From Eucalyptus grandis (taxonomy: Eukaryota; Streptophyta; Magnoliopsida; Myrtales; Myrtaceae), in contig NC_052621.1 of the NCBI RefSeq assembly GCF_016545825.1, positions 19,270,910 to 19,334,909 of the forward strand: 64,000 nucleotides of DNA, read 5' to 3'. The position numbers and the translations under genes are program-made. The notes under the pieces were generated by a model. The model ran no database searches. It had not been told where the DNA came from and worked only from the letters and a program-made list of their open reading frames with translations. Of the stretch, positions 11,751 to 22,560 are shown in pieces (within the stretch, counting starts at the first letter, position 1; the number at the start of each line of letters is the position of its first letter).

Positions 11751-12204
11751 CTTTCGACAGCGAGAGGTCCGAGAACGAGCAACAGCAAAGGAGAACCGTA
11801 GGCAAACAAGCAGCTTCCTTCCTGATCGAACGGAGCCGAACCTGCGTAGGGAGAGACATCACCGACTGCTTCAACCAGTAGCCTTCGCCAACTGCAGGCG
11901 GCACAAACAAGAAAAACCAGAAATCTTATCAGAAAAATGGACGTCCAAGATTTCAAGGGTGGAGGGGGCGGGGGATCGGGGATCGGGAATCGATCGACGG
12001 AGCGAAGAGAGGCGGCGTTACGGCGGCGAATGCTGGTGAGAGGGGTGGTGACCTCGGGGCGGGTGGACAGGCGGAGGTTCCTGGGCGGTAGACAAGGGCG
12101 AGCCGGAACGCGACCGACGCGACGACCCATGTCCAGAACCCCGAGCGCGCGTGCTTCTGCTTCTTCGTCTCCGTCTTCTGCTTCGTCGTTTCTCTCTCCT
12201 CCAT
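11751..12204 (-). pseudogene. PIGU: PIG-U (GPI transamidase subunit) fragment, exons 1-2 only, frameshifted
   Basis: Minus-strand exon 1 (12,204-12,022) begins MEERETTKQK and continues SGFWTWVVASVAFRLALVY, the first membrane helix of plant PIG-U. The frame then shifts by one lost base at about 12,081-12,086, after which NLRLSTRPEVTTPLTSIRR is read in another frame. Exon 2 (11,891-11,751) gives GEGYWLKQSVMS, then a 2-base gain (TCTCTCCC) and PYAGS followed by GSPLLLLVLGPLAV in another frame. Between these, the usual YHGSP linker is replaced by about 15 unrelated residues. PIG-U is a multi-spanning ER protein that helps attach GPI anchors; the remaining exons, most of the protein, are absent because ARPC5A follows directly. 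The relic starts 0.45 kb upstream of ARPC5A on the same strand, so its old promoter may now feed that gene. Confidence 0.75.
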
Positions 12205-13060
12205 TTTCGCCGTCGTGGTTCGACGCGTTGGTGTCGGGCGCGTAGGCGGAGGCGGAGGAGACGGGGGCGACGGATTCCGACGCCGACGGAGGCAACCAGC
12301 GGAGGCAGAGGGCCGTTGGCGTCGCATTTCGCTGGAAGAGAGGCACGACTTCGCGGAGGGGGAAGAGAGAGAGCAGAGCGAACGTCGCGAGAGGGAGGAG
12401 GAGGAGCGTCGGCGGCGTCGGCCTCAGCGTGGGGGCGATGGAAGCAACCAGCGGATGCGGAGGGGAGGGAGAGAACGCAGGTCTCTATCGTTCTCTGTTT
12501 GTTCTTCTGCGAGGAGAGAGAAAGTGAGAGAGAGAAAATTGCAGAAAAGGAGAGAGAAATCTTTTGGGCGGGAGTCATGACCTGTATTTTCTTCTGCAGT
12601 GAGTCAAGCCAAGCCAAGTCGAGCCCGCCCCTATTTAATCGTGAGGAGAGAGACAGAACCGCTGAAACGGAGAAGTGGATGACGTGGATTGACACACGGA
12701 CATGTGTCACGCAATGAATGGTTCAGAGCACCGATTACGTGGCACTGTTAGGATACCCAATATTTTCTCGGAGGGAAGAGAGAGGGGAAGAGGGCATAAG
12801 ACACCAAGTGGGCCCACCATCACATGGCACCTCGTGAGTGGCCGGGAACTACGCTGACGTGGAGGTCCGGGACCACCCTATATTTTCTCGGGAGAGGAGA
12901 GAGAATGGGAGGAGAAAATATTAGGTACGTTTGGTGTGAGAAAATATTGGCTAGGTTTTACCCTCCACGTAGGCGGTGGGTAAGACCACTCAACGATCGA
13001 CACGTGGCGCCACGTAGGCAAGGGCGTCAGGCATTCAAAATTCTTGCGGGCCGCGTGTGG
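12205..13060. promoter_or_regulatory. GC-rich, G-box-containing promoter-like region
   Basis: This lies upstream of the PIG-U start (minus) and of GC-rich plus-strand sequence. It contains repeated ACGT-core boxes at about 12,736-12,742, 12,854-12,859, 12,966-12,970 and a 14-base perfect palindrome ACGTGGCGCCACGT at 13,002-13,015. ACGT-core elements are bound by bZIP/bHLH factors. The motif TATTTTCTCGG/GAAAATATT recurs near 12,761, 12,881 and 12,915. Bidirectional promoter function is inference. Confidence 0.4.
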
Positions 13061-13282
13061 GGCTCACCACTCTGACGCTCCCTCTGCTCTACTCTCCTCT
13101 GCGATGCCTGCGCCCTGTCGAATCGTCCTCTCTCTCCTTTCTCTCTCTCTCCCTGTTCTCCGTTCTGTTCCGTTGCAGGGGAGAACAAAATTCGCACAGC
13201 TGCTTCTCTCCCCCTCCTTTGCTCTCTCTCTCTTCATTCTCACTGACGAGCTCTCTCTCTCCATTCTCGACTCCGACGCCTC

Positions 13283-13590
13283 GCTGACAACGCCGCCTCC
13301 GCCTCCGCCTCCGCCCCCGACGCCCTCTCGCGACTCCGACGCCCCCGACTCCGACGCTCCTCAAGCCGGTTACCTCCGACGCCTCCGACGCCGCCTCCGC
13401 CCCCGACGCCCTCTCGTGAGTCCGTTGCCCCCGACTTCGACGCCCCTCAAGCCGGTTGCCTCCAACGCCTCCGACGCCGCCTTCGCCTCCGCCTCGACGC
13501 CTTATCGCGACTCCGTCGCCCCTGACTTCGACGCCAACGCCCACCTCCGCCTCTGCCTCCACCGACGCCCTTTCCACCTCCGCCGAAGCC
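13283..13590 (+). repeat. GC-rich minisatellite, about 90-bp imperfect units
   Basis: A unit starting GACGCC(CTCTCG/TTATCG) and containing GACTCCG..GCCCC.GACT.CGACGC..CAAGCCGGTT.CCTCC recurs from about 13,318, 13,408 and 13,497, interleaved with CTCCGCC runs. It yields open frames on both strands that are composition artefacts, although it could be transcribed as a leader or encode low-complexity peptide. Confidence 0.6.
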
Positions 13591-13599
13591 TCGATCGAT

Positions 13600-13835
13600 C
13601 GTTCGGCTGGGGACTCTGCTCATATCTCACGGCGTCCTCGTCGAGTACCGCAAAGTAGCTTCTCGGTCTTTGATTATCTCGCTCGTTGTTATTCGGGCGA
13701 ATCTGTTCCGGCGACTCGAGCGCGAGCTCACGCTCTTCTTCGACCTTGTGGACTTCTTCGTAGCGTCATCTTTGCGTTCTTTGGGGTTCCGCTCGCTTTT
13801 GCTACCAATTCTCACCAAGAACACCTACATTCCAG
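13600..13835 (+). other. Possible first coding exon of an unrecognised gene
   Basis: One frame reads GVLVEYRKVASRSLIISL, then VVIRANLFRRLERELTLFFD, and ends at a plausible donor (CAG followed by GTGAGC at 13,832-13,838). The sequence is less repetitive than the upstream minisatellite and has a hydrophobic/basic pattern. I do not recognise the family, and the downstream exons are not evident. Could equally be random open frame in GC-rich DNA. Confidence 0.25.
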
Positions 13836-14397
13836 GTGAGCGCCGCTTCCGATTCCTTTCTCCACTCACTCGCTCGTGACCGACCAGCCTGAAAGTGAAT
13901 GTGCTTTCTCGGGAGATTCGAACTCTCTATCGAGTGAACGTACCTCGAGGTGTCGGCAGAGGTTTGTGCTGCTCGGTGCACAATATTTGAAAGAGCGGTG
14001 GCGGCTTTATGTTCAGACTATGCCGCGATATGCATTTTATTTTTTGAAAATTTAGTGTGGACTCAGGAATGCTTGTGAAATTTGAATCCGTGACGGCAGC
14101 TGTAATGTATGATGGCTTGTGCCGACTTGATTGGGCTTGAATGGTGGTTTCGATATTAAGCCTATGTTAGCATTAGGTAGTGACTGAAATCGTACATGAG
14201 CTTGTCTATTGTAGTTGCTGCCAAAATGTTCGCGTGAGATTGTGAGGAACCTATCTGTTGTTCATACTGGCTTGATGTTTAAGGCATGTTATTGATGGTT
14301 TCGCTCAACAAGATGCCGATGAGAAGTGTCTGTAACTGAATGTTAAGTTATCTGTCCCTTTGCCTTCGGTCTTTTATTTAGTGCTGATTAAACAATA

Positions 14398-14634
14398 ATG
14401 AACTTGGAGAAGATGAAAGATGTTCAGGGAATTAGTCAGCTGTTTCTGACGTGCACATGCATGTGCGGACGTGAGTGTTCCACTAAAGAACTATGCCATC
14501 GTTTTGATGAAGAGATACCTGAAAGTGCTAGGCAACCTTCAGTCTACCCTAGGAATTTTGTAGAGTTTTGCTCATACAAGGCAATGAATGTGGCAACAAA
14601 AGCTCCCGATTCCTCTTCGCCCGATGTAGCATGA
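14398..14634 (+). pseudogene. Short exon-like ORF, possible DUF639-type gene fragment
   Basis: A 78-codon frame from ATG 14,398 contains STKELCHRFDEEIPESAR and YPRNFVEFCSYKAMNV, which look like real protein sequence. I associate the arrangement loosely with the N-terminus of plant DUF639 proteins, from memory and without alignment. It ends in a stop right after PDSSSPDVA with no donor that I can defend, so it looks like a fragment. The adjacent cellulose synthase relic supports a region of broken genes. Confidence 0.35.
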
Positions 14635-14983
14635 GTAATAGGTAGAGATGGTTGATGACAAAGCTGGAGGCATTTGTTCATCTAGTTTTATTAAGTGACT
14701 GTTTGTTTTTCATGTGGAATTTAGTCCCAATGTCACTCATTATTAGCCCATGCATATTAGTAGTAGGATTATGTCATTTTACTCATAAACGATAATGATT
14801 GGGATATTTTATTTCATTATTAGCCCATCCAAGTAGATTCAAATTTGTCCTCCGATTTGCATCTATACATAAGCCTAAAAAAATAGCTTTTTTATGGCCA
14901 CCAGCTCGAGGACTTCTGGGATCATGGGAATCGACAAGCGAGTCGTTGACGATCAGCGACGTCCACAGGCGAGCATGATACAA

Positions 14984-15430
14984 TTAGCAGTTGATGCTGC
15001 ATTGACCATTTGCAGCAGATTTTGTGGAGGCCGAGGTGAAAGGGTCAATCCGTACCCAGAGCAATGAGAATATGGAAGCAAGAAGGATAGACCACACAAT
15101 AACAATCGTACGAGTACGATTCTGCCGACCCAACAGACCCTTCAGGAATGGGTAAAGGTCAGCAATAACCCATATGGCAAAGAACAGCTTGCCAAATAGT
15201 GGACCCCATGACTGATACCCGCTGTTAATCGCATAAGACACAACTGCTACAATGCCAATGATGTTCACGATAAGAATTGTGGTCCGAAGCGATGTCCATT
15301 TGAACACATAAAGCTCAGCAAAGTCTCCTTCCTCATCAGCTTCTTTCGAAGTGACTGTGAAGTTGGTATCAATGCCAGCAAGCACTTTAAGAAGCCCTTG
15401 GAACACAGCAAAAAGGTGAGCGGATGTACC
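14984..15430 (-). pseudogene. Cellulose synthase catalytic subunit, C-terminal fragment (primary-wall CesA type)
   Basis: The minus strand encodes [20 protein letters not shown], then [53 protein letters not shown] and [20 protein letters not shown], ending CSINC and TAA at 14,984-14,986. This is the last ~150 residues of a CesA, containing the C-terminal membrane helices of the UDP-glucose-using cellulose synthase. The end fits the CesA3/CesA6-like primary-wall group. The catalytic DXD and QXXRW motifs and the N-terminal RING finger are absent (family length about 1,080). About four residues (the usual LIPP) are deleted in [10 protein letters not shown], and a conserved His before LYPFLKG is Asp. 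The open frame extends to 15,490, but upstream residues are not CesA. No intact upstream exons lie within several kb. Confidence 0.88.
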
Positions 15431-15556
15431 ACCTGTTGGTGAAATATGCTTCGAATTGGGTTGAACAATGAAGTCGGATCGAATAATCAAGTCGGATTTT
15501 GAGGCGTGATATCACTTTCTTTAAGGATTTATTTGCCCCACAAAGTTGCTAATGAC

Positions 15557-18500
15557 TGTCGCGACCTGACCTCGCCACCCTCGAATCCCTCATCATCGCG
15601 AGGAGAGAAAAGGGGGAAAGGTCAGATTTAGGGGTACTTGATCACGAAAGTTCCCTCACGGCTTGCATTCCAAAAGACGTCATCACCTCGCCTTTTGGAT
15701 CAAGCCTCTCATGAGTTCCCTCTACGAGATCGCGAGCTCTCCCAAGCTCGTACCCCGCGTGACAGCGGAATTTCGCGATCCATACCCACATAAGTGACAC
15801 ACCTAAAAAAAGGAGTCGAATGTGGATATCGAATTTAAGGGTACTTTTACCATGGTAGCCCTCTCAATAGTACGCTTCACCCATTAGGATGGCATCACTT
15901 CATCCTTTGGGCTACTCCCACATCAAGTATGCTAAACCATAGTGAGTTTAATCGAAACTCATACCCCGCGTGACAACGGATTTATTTATACGATCTACTT
16001 ATTTATGATAACCTAAAAATAGACGGGAGTCGCCACTAACCTTAACTTTGGGAGTCGGCTAGAAACCCAATCGAGGGTCGGGAGTGTTCCCTCGATTCCT
16101 ACGCAACCAGATATCTAGGTTCGGGAACTTGGGTTACGCTAATATTGCTATTAGCGCCCTTTCGGTACCTAAACAGTATGTTGTATTTTTCCTAATATGT
16201 CCATGCGTTTCTTTTTACATTTTCGAGATCATCAATTCCTAGGCTAAGTGATCATGCGTGGTTGATCATTTTCATTCAATTCTATTTCTAAAAAATGAAA
16301 AGAAAACAATCAATGAAATTGAAAGCACAAGACATGAAGTAAACAATCAAGAGAAATCAGTAAACCTAATCATGCAATTCTAAAGAATATAAAAGAGAAA
16401 ACAATCGAGAAAGAAAGGAAACCCGCAACTCGTCGGGCTTTATACAATACATAAAACCCGAGACATATGTCGGGAAAATGGGTATTACATGAAAATGGTC
16501 GGAATGGACATCGACCTCCACCATCTTCACGCATTCTCCATCTTCAAAGTCCTAATCTAAACCTAATCTAAAAAATTTATGACTAGGTGCATACAAGTGA
16601 AAGAAACAATCATCACAACTAAGATCAAAGCAATTGGGGTAGAACCCACGTATGATCGGCTCTAAGAAAAAGGCACAGAAATCAAGCACTTTATAAAGAG
16701 CAATTTTCATGAATGGAATTTCTTGAGGCGTATCAAGTTCAAGTAAAGTCAAATTTATGGCCAAAAAGCAACAATCGCTAAAGCATGCAAATCAATCATA
16801 AGCAAATCAGAGAATGATGCATGATAACTAATTTGTTAAGCCACCTAATCAATGCATGAAAATCATGAAATTTGAACATGACGTAGGGTTAAATGTGAAG
16901 AAAAAGTTTGATTTAGGCATTTAACCCTAAATCTATGTGAAAAAGGCCACACAAATCCACTAACATTGATATGTGACTTGTCATTAGAAGCAAAATGCAT
17001 GACAATTTCAGTTGTGGTATATCGACTTGATGCATGGTTTTTACATGGTCAATGATCTTCAAATAAGGCATGCCATGTATCATTGCGAAGCTTATGATGT
17101 GCTCTAAGTATGTCTAGAAAGCATCAAGCATCAAGTATGCTCTTAAGGGACTCGATTGAAGACATTTTCATAGAAACGCAATCAATTAGAATCACAGCAA
17201 GGATCGCACAAAACATGGATGATATTCATTGAAATGAAGACATAAAGAAAATCCATGAAAGTCTAAGTATATAGAAGGAAATGTCCCAATCATCTATCAT
17301 GAGACATCGAAGTCCTACTTTGTTCACAAAAATCTATATGAAAAACAGAAAAGAAACAGGGCAAAAATCCAACATTACAGATTGCAGCAACTCAAACGTG
17401 ACTTTATGGAAGCCATTGACCTTGCTAACGATGATCAATTGATTCAAGCTATACATTGTCAGAAAGTTTATGAAATTTCCAATGACTCTCATTAAAGATT
17501 CAACTCCAGCAAAGCATGTTCACTAACTCAAATTTGAGCACACGCATCAGGTCTCAAACATGACAGATTCTAGACTAAACTTTGGACATGTGAAGACCAT
17601 ATCAAATGAGATTCAATCAAGGCATTCTACAGCTCATTGGAAAGATATTCGAACCATCTTCGACTTTCATGAAGACTTCGAACACAGAAAAACACAATAA
17701 TCAGCTCATATCAAATTATTTGCACAGAAGGTCAGATCAGCGAAAGAAACAGAACACATCAGCAGATTAGTGCTCTTTGCAAGAAGCATCAGGCAGGGAA
17801 AATGATGGCCAAATTGCACATATAATATGTCTATGGAAAGCTTGAGAAGTCTATTACAAATCTCTAGAAGACATTAAGTCCTAATAACATCATCTACCAG
17901 TTCATTCCAAGGACCGAAGCATATCAGTCAAAACAGGCATACGAATTTCCACATCAGAGTAGAACATAACAATTTTCCAGAATTACTTCCTAACTTTTAA
18001 AGAAGATTTCACGTGGCTAATGATGTCGGATCAGGGTTTATTATAGCTCGTTGGAAAGCTAGTCGAACCATCTTCAAATCTCATGAAGGCATCAAACACA
18101 GAAAACCACAGCAACCAGCTCGTATCGGGTCATTTGCAAAAAAGGTCATCCGAAACAGGGCACAAGTCAGAACGAATTTCCAGAAATTGGTGCTAAATGC
18201 CAATATATGCCAAGGAAAACTGACAGCCACATTACAATACAAAAAGCCAGGAAGGAAGGTTTTCATAAACCCACAAAGAATTTAGTACCAAAAAAAAAAA
18301 TGAACTCAACAAGAGTTAATTCAACGCTAGTCCATCAATAATTCGTACATTTCATTAATGGAAATGCAGTACACAACTCCAGCCACTATTCTTTTGCAAA
18401 CAACGAATGAATGATTACTCTTATCTTTTGTGGACCATGGAAATTGCAGCAGCCACCAGAAACTGTGGTGAGAATTCATCTAATATGTGTTTGAGCCTTA

Positions 18501-18840
18501 TTATCAAATCAAAGATGCCATAGCATCGAATATGCATGACTGCCTCTCTGAGGTACCAAAGAGGAGCATATGATGATGACAAGTCCAGAAACGGATATGG
18601 CTACCAAATTGAAAACACGAGCGTGAAAGATCTATTGGAAAGTGACATATAGGCCCGTCCATAGAACGAAATATGCAAAACGAAACATAAGGAACAACAA
18701 ACAATTCAAAATGGTCACCAAGGAGGAAGAAAGCATTGATTGAGTGCAAACAAACAATCAGAAGATTTAGCCTATAATCTGCTAAGGTCAGAAAGGGATA
18801 TAGAATAAGCCAAAATACAGCATCTGTAAACATCATCGCA
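15557..18840. mobile_element. LTR-retrotransposon-like non-coding DNA (probable Ty3/Gypsy LTR remains)
   Basis: A block starting TGTCGCGACC at 15,557 contains text typical of plant Gypsy LTRs: CCCGCGTGACAGCGG at 15,753 repeated as CCCGCGTGACAACGG at 15,965, and GGGAGTCGCCACTAAC at about 16,025. Downstream to 18,840 is AT-rich, with repeated clauses about 'catctt..aagctcattggaaagatatt' (for example 17,640 and 18,050). No gag or pol frame was found, so it is a non-autonomous or decayed element. The right boundary is not defined. Confidence 0.4.
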
Positions 18841-19350
18841 CCTGTACTCCTCCGTCAACTCTGTCACCGCCGCTACTGACTATACGAATATGAGCCTCGC
18901 AGCCGTGGGAGAGTTACCTGAGAAACAGAACGAAGAAAAGATCAGAAGCCGTTGCTGTTGATTCTCGGAAACCGAATCCCTGTTGAACTCCTCGTCAAAG
19001 CCATTCCGTCTTTGATCGAGCGAGCGAGAACAATCCGCCGAACTAGAATAGAGAGAGGTATAGATCGGGAGCGGCTGTCATCACTGGTCGTCGTCGCCGC
19101 CGCTTCAATTGATCGAAATCCCCCAAAAACCCTAGACGTCGAGGCACCGATCGGAGAGCCCAATCCGATCGAGAGCCAAATCTCTCCGAGCCCTCTATCA
19201 GCACCGCTGTTGTTGTCGTCGTCGTCGTCGCCACCGACGATTGTTCCGATCGACTCGAATCGCACGCGAAGCAGGGGAAGGGAGCGATGGCGATCGAGTG
19301 ATTTTCCTCTCCTCGATTCCCCTTTCTTCCTCGTGAGCTCTCAGCCGAGC
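18841..19350 (-). other. Promoter/5'-exon-like sequence on the minus strand
   Basis: The minus strand reads through GACGTCTAGGGTTTTTGGGG, a usual plant 5' UTR signature, then a short ATG frame (MALTRSSTGIRFPRINSNGF, stop) and a CAG/GTAACT donor-like site at about 18,917. No downstream coding exons were recognised. It may be the detached start of a gene whose body was lost or lies in the repeat. Confidence 0.3.
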
Positions 19351-19380
19351 AAGAGATGAAGACAGTCCGTTTTTCTTCCC

Positions 19381-19740
19381 CCCCAGAGAGAGAGAGCGTG
19401 AGAGAGCGAAAGAAAACCGTTCAGAGAGAGAGCCCCCTCTCCAGAGAGAGAAATCCCCGAGAGGAGAGAGAGAGAGACCGAAAAAGAAAGACCCACGTGA
19501 ATGGCCTCCTTTTTCTCTTTTCTATTATTATTTTTCTCTTTTATTTTTCTTTTTCTCTCCTTTTTTTTTTTTTTTTTTTCGTTTTCTTTATTTCTTTCTC
19601 TATTTTTTTTTCTTTTCATTTCACTTCATTTTTTTCTTCTTGTTTTGTTTTGTTTTTTTTTTCTTTTTGTTTTTTTCTTTTTTTTTTTTTCTTCTTTTTT
19701 TTTTTTTTTTTTTTCTTGGCTATTTATTTTTCTATATTTT
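19381..19740 (+). repeat. GA-rich then T-rich low-complexity tract
   Basis: GAGAGA-rich sequence (19,384-19,490) passes into long T/C runs (19,505-19,740). The phenylalanine-rich open frames here are artefacts of poly-T. Confidence 0.85.
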
Positions 19741-20088
19741 TGCAAAATGGATGATTAAAATGTTAACAAAAAATTTCAGGTGTCAATATTTGCCCTCTTT
19801 GGGTGGGAGTTCGAAGAGGTTCCACTCAAAGACAAAATTGATACCTGCAATTTTTAGTCGACCTAACTTTGAAAAATAGAAAATGACAAAAGCAATGATG
19901 GTTGGTTAGGGACGTACCTGATACTTACCTTTGCTCATCAAGGTATCTGAACTCTTGTCGGGGTTTATTCGCTCTATCTTTGTTTCTCTCTCTCTCGTGG
20001 AATGACATGAAGACAATGAAATCCCTAAATGGAAAATGAATGGTTTAAGGATAACCTACGAATCGTATGGTTTAAATTGGGAGAAAGG

Positions 20089-20346
20089 TCTCACCGTGTA
20101 AAAATGGGTTTTGACTGGATGTGATAGTCTTACCGTGTAAAAACGAGTTTCGACTGGATGTGATGTCTCACCGTGTAAAAATGGGTTTCGACTGGATGTG
20201 ATGTCTCACCGTGTAAAAACGGGTTTCGACTGGATGTGATGTCTCACCGTGTAAAAACGGGTTTCGACTGGGAGAAAAGTCTCACCGTATACGAACGGGT
20301 TTCGACCGGGTATGATAGTCTCACCGTGTAAAAACGGGTTTCGACT
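20089..20346 (+). repeat. Minisatellite, about 39-bp units, seven copies
   Basis: The core GTCTCACCGTGTAAAAACGG followed by GTTTCGACTGGATGTGAT recurs head to tail with few substitutions. Copies 1 and 6-7 are the most diverged (ATGGGTTTTGACT; CCGTATACGAACG). Confidence 0.9.
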
Positions 20347-20359
20347 TTGTGAAAAATGG

Positions 20360-20750
20360 TCTTACTGTGTGGTTTAAGGATGGACCCACGAACCTAGGAG
20401 ACAAGGTTTAAGGATAACCTGGAACCTAGTGGTTTAAGGATGGACCCACAAACCCAGTAGTTTAAGGATAGACCCACGAACCTAGTGGTTTAAGGATAGA
20501 CCCACGAAACTAGTGTGGTTTAAGGATGGACCCACGCACCTAGTGGTTTAAGGATAGACCCACGAACCTAAAAGACAAGGTTTTAAGATCACCTAGAACT
20601 TGGGGACAAGGTTTTAAGATGACTAGAACTAAGGTTTTAACTTAGAAGGGACAATGTTTTAAGTTGACCTAGAACTTGGGGACAAGGTTTTAAGTTGACC
20701 TAGAACTTGGGGACAAGGTTTTAAGATGACTTAGAACTTGAAAGACAATG
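20360..20750 (+). repeat. Second minisatellite, about 33-bp units
   Basis: GGTTTAAGGATGGACCCACG + AACCTAGT units (20,372-20,575) grade into GACAAGGTTTTAAGATGACC + TAGAACTTGGG units (20,575-20,750). Both belong to the same degenerate repeat and lie directly after the 39-bp array, probably within one decayed LTR element. Confidence 0.85.
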
Positions 20751-22293
20751 ACATGGTTTAGGATGACCAAGAACCGGTTCACTAAGAAACAAATATTTTG
20801 AAAAAGAGTTTCAAGATTACTTGAGAGCCAATCTTGCAAAATAATGTCAATTATCAAATCGTTTCAGAGGGGATTTTAACAAAAATGAGATTTGATTAAC
20901 CATCTAAGGGTTAAGTCAAATATGCCAAGTGGAAATATCCTAATCAAAAAGGTCTTTCACACTGACTCTCAAAAAGGGCTTTTGTTCCCAACCATTGATA
21001 TGGGAAAACTGTTTAATCCTCACTAGAGAAGTCTCACTCAGCCTATGTCTATGGCTTTCGGAAACGTTCACAGTGAATACAATCCATTGATCAAAAGGTC
21101 TTTTAAATGGACCGTAATGATAGCTTGGTCATGGGCTTATACAAAGGGTATGCACTTTGAGGTCAAGAAATGAATATTCAATCAATATCTTCATCGGGTT
21201 TACAAGTCAAGAACCTTGAAAATAAGATAAGATAGGATTGCTTCCACTCCTTCTAGCGGTAGCTCCAATGTGATATTCTCATTTCAACTCGAACCATCCC
21301 AATCGGAAGAGACTTCGGATAAGGGTTGTAATGTTGGTTCGGGTAAGGCTTAGAAATGCTTGAAAAACTTTCAGATATCAAAAGGTTAAAAAGTGAGTGA
21401 TTATCTTGGCATCATTACCATCACACGACTTCTCAAAAATTCGACTCTTGAAATTTAACCTATCTCGAGAGTCCTTTGGGTAATTTGTCTTGAGACATGA
21501 GAGCTTTGCTCTTCGTTCTAATGATGTTGCTTGCAATACATGTTTTCTCTTGCAAGATATTTCTTTTGTTTTTCAATGAATGATCTTTTGCATGATCATG
21601 GATTTTGCTCTTTTTTGCATTCTTGCTTTTCTTTGCATTTTTTTATGGGCATTGGCCTTATTTTTACCAGGCACACTGCTCTTTCATGCCCTATAGTTTT
21701 CATTCTCTTTTGAGTATCTAGGACTCTCGAGTGGCATATACCAATTTTCTCAATTTTGTTGGTAAATCATGTGCCTTGCCCCAGTGTGGGATGATAATCA
21801 TCACCTAGGGTTATGAAGAATTGCATAAGGCTCAAATTGGCTAAGTGAGGGATAATTGTGTTTGTGGTAGTGAACGGAATGCTCTTCGTCACTTTGGGAT
21901 GCTTCGAGTTTCGACAAGAAATCACCTGAAGCTAGCACAAGAAGATTGATGCAAGTGAAAGCAATAAAATCTTTCTTAATCTTTTGCTCCATGATTTTCA
22001 ACCAAGACCTCCTATTTTGCCCCAATATGGGGTTGTTCTTGACAGGGTTATTTTGAAATGCTCCCTATTTGGCTCGAAGTGGCTTGCAAGGGATAACAAT
22101 AGTGTTTGGGGATTGAGAAATGAAATGCCTTTTATCATCTCAAATCATGTATTCACTATGAATGAATCCTATGCCCTAAGACATGATTCTTTCCACTCAA
22201 TTCTCTCAAAGAGTGTATGAGGACGTGTTTGGTAAAAGGGTTGCCTCTCATCATTTTAGGCACTACCACTTGGCATATTTAACAATCCTTTTC
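20751..22293. other. Non-coding, probably the rest of the LTR-like element
   Basis: No gene recognised. A sequence at about 22,015-22,110 partly repeats that at about 21,774-21,870 (both contain GCCCCA(A/G)T(A/G)TGGG and GGCT(C)). The region stops where the truncated Copia LTR begins. Confidence 0.35.
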
Positions 22294-22542
22294 AGGTTTT
22301 GGGAGAAGGGAAAAGAAAAAGCGTACGTATGTCCAAAAATGTGTGTTTTCTTTTTCTTTTCTCCTCTTAAATACGTCTTCTCCAAAAGACGTGTCCCTTC
22401 GGTAAAAGACGTTCCCCCAAAAGTTACAACTCTTCAATGTATCCCTCCATCCATGGGCCCTAATCTTGTGGGCCGGGCTTTTAGGCCCAACATGGGCGGG
22501 CGGGCCTTAAGCCCATCATCATACAAATAAATAAAACCAACA
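22294..22542 (-). repeat. Truncated 3' LTR of the Copia element
   Basis: Matches 28,992-29,240 almost base for base (for example GCGTACGTA(T/C)GTCCAAAAA and CCATCCATGGG(C/T)CCTAA). Homology stops abruptly at 22,294. Confidence 0.92.
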
Positions 22543-22560
22543 TCTCCCACTCGCACATGG
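22543..22560 (-). promoter_or_regulatory. Polypurine tract of the Copia element
   Basis: Minus strand reads GCGAGTGGGAGA immediately before the LTR start TGTTGG. The purine run fits a plus-strand priming site. Confidence 0.7.

Noticed and set aside
11747..12346. A 199-codon minus-strand open frame
   Set aside because: It stitches together out-of-frame pieces of PIG-U and intron; the true exons lie in shifted frames with splice sites, so it is not a gene of its own.
19356..19879. Phenylalanine/serine-rich frames resembling membrane proteins
   Set aside because: Pure consequence of T-rich low-complexity DNA.
20089..20346. Regularly spaced repeats that look like a CRISPR array
   Set aside because: Units are contiguous without unique spacers, and the DNA is plant nuclear; it is a minisatellite.
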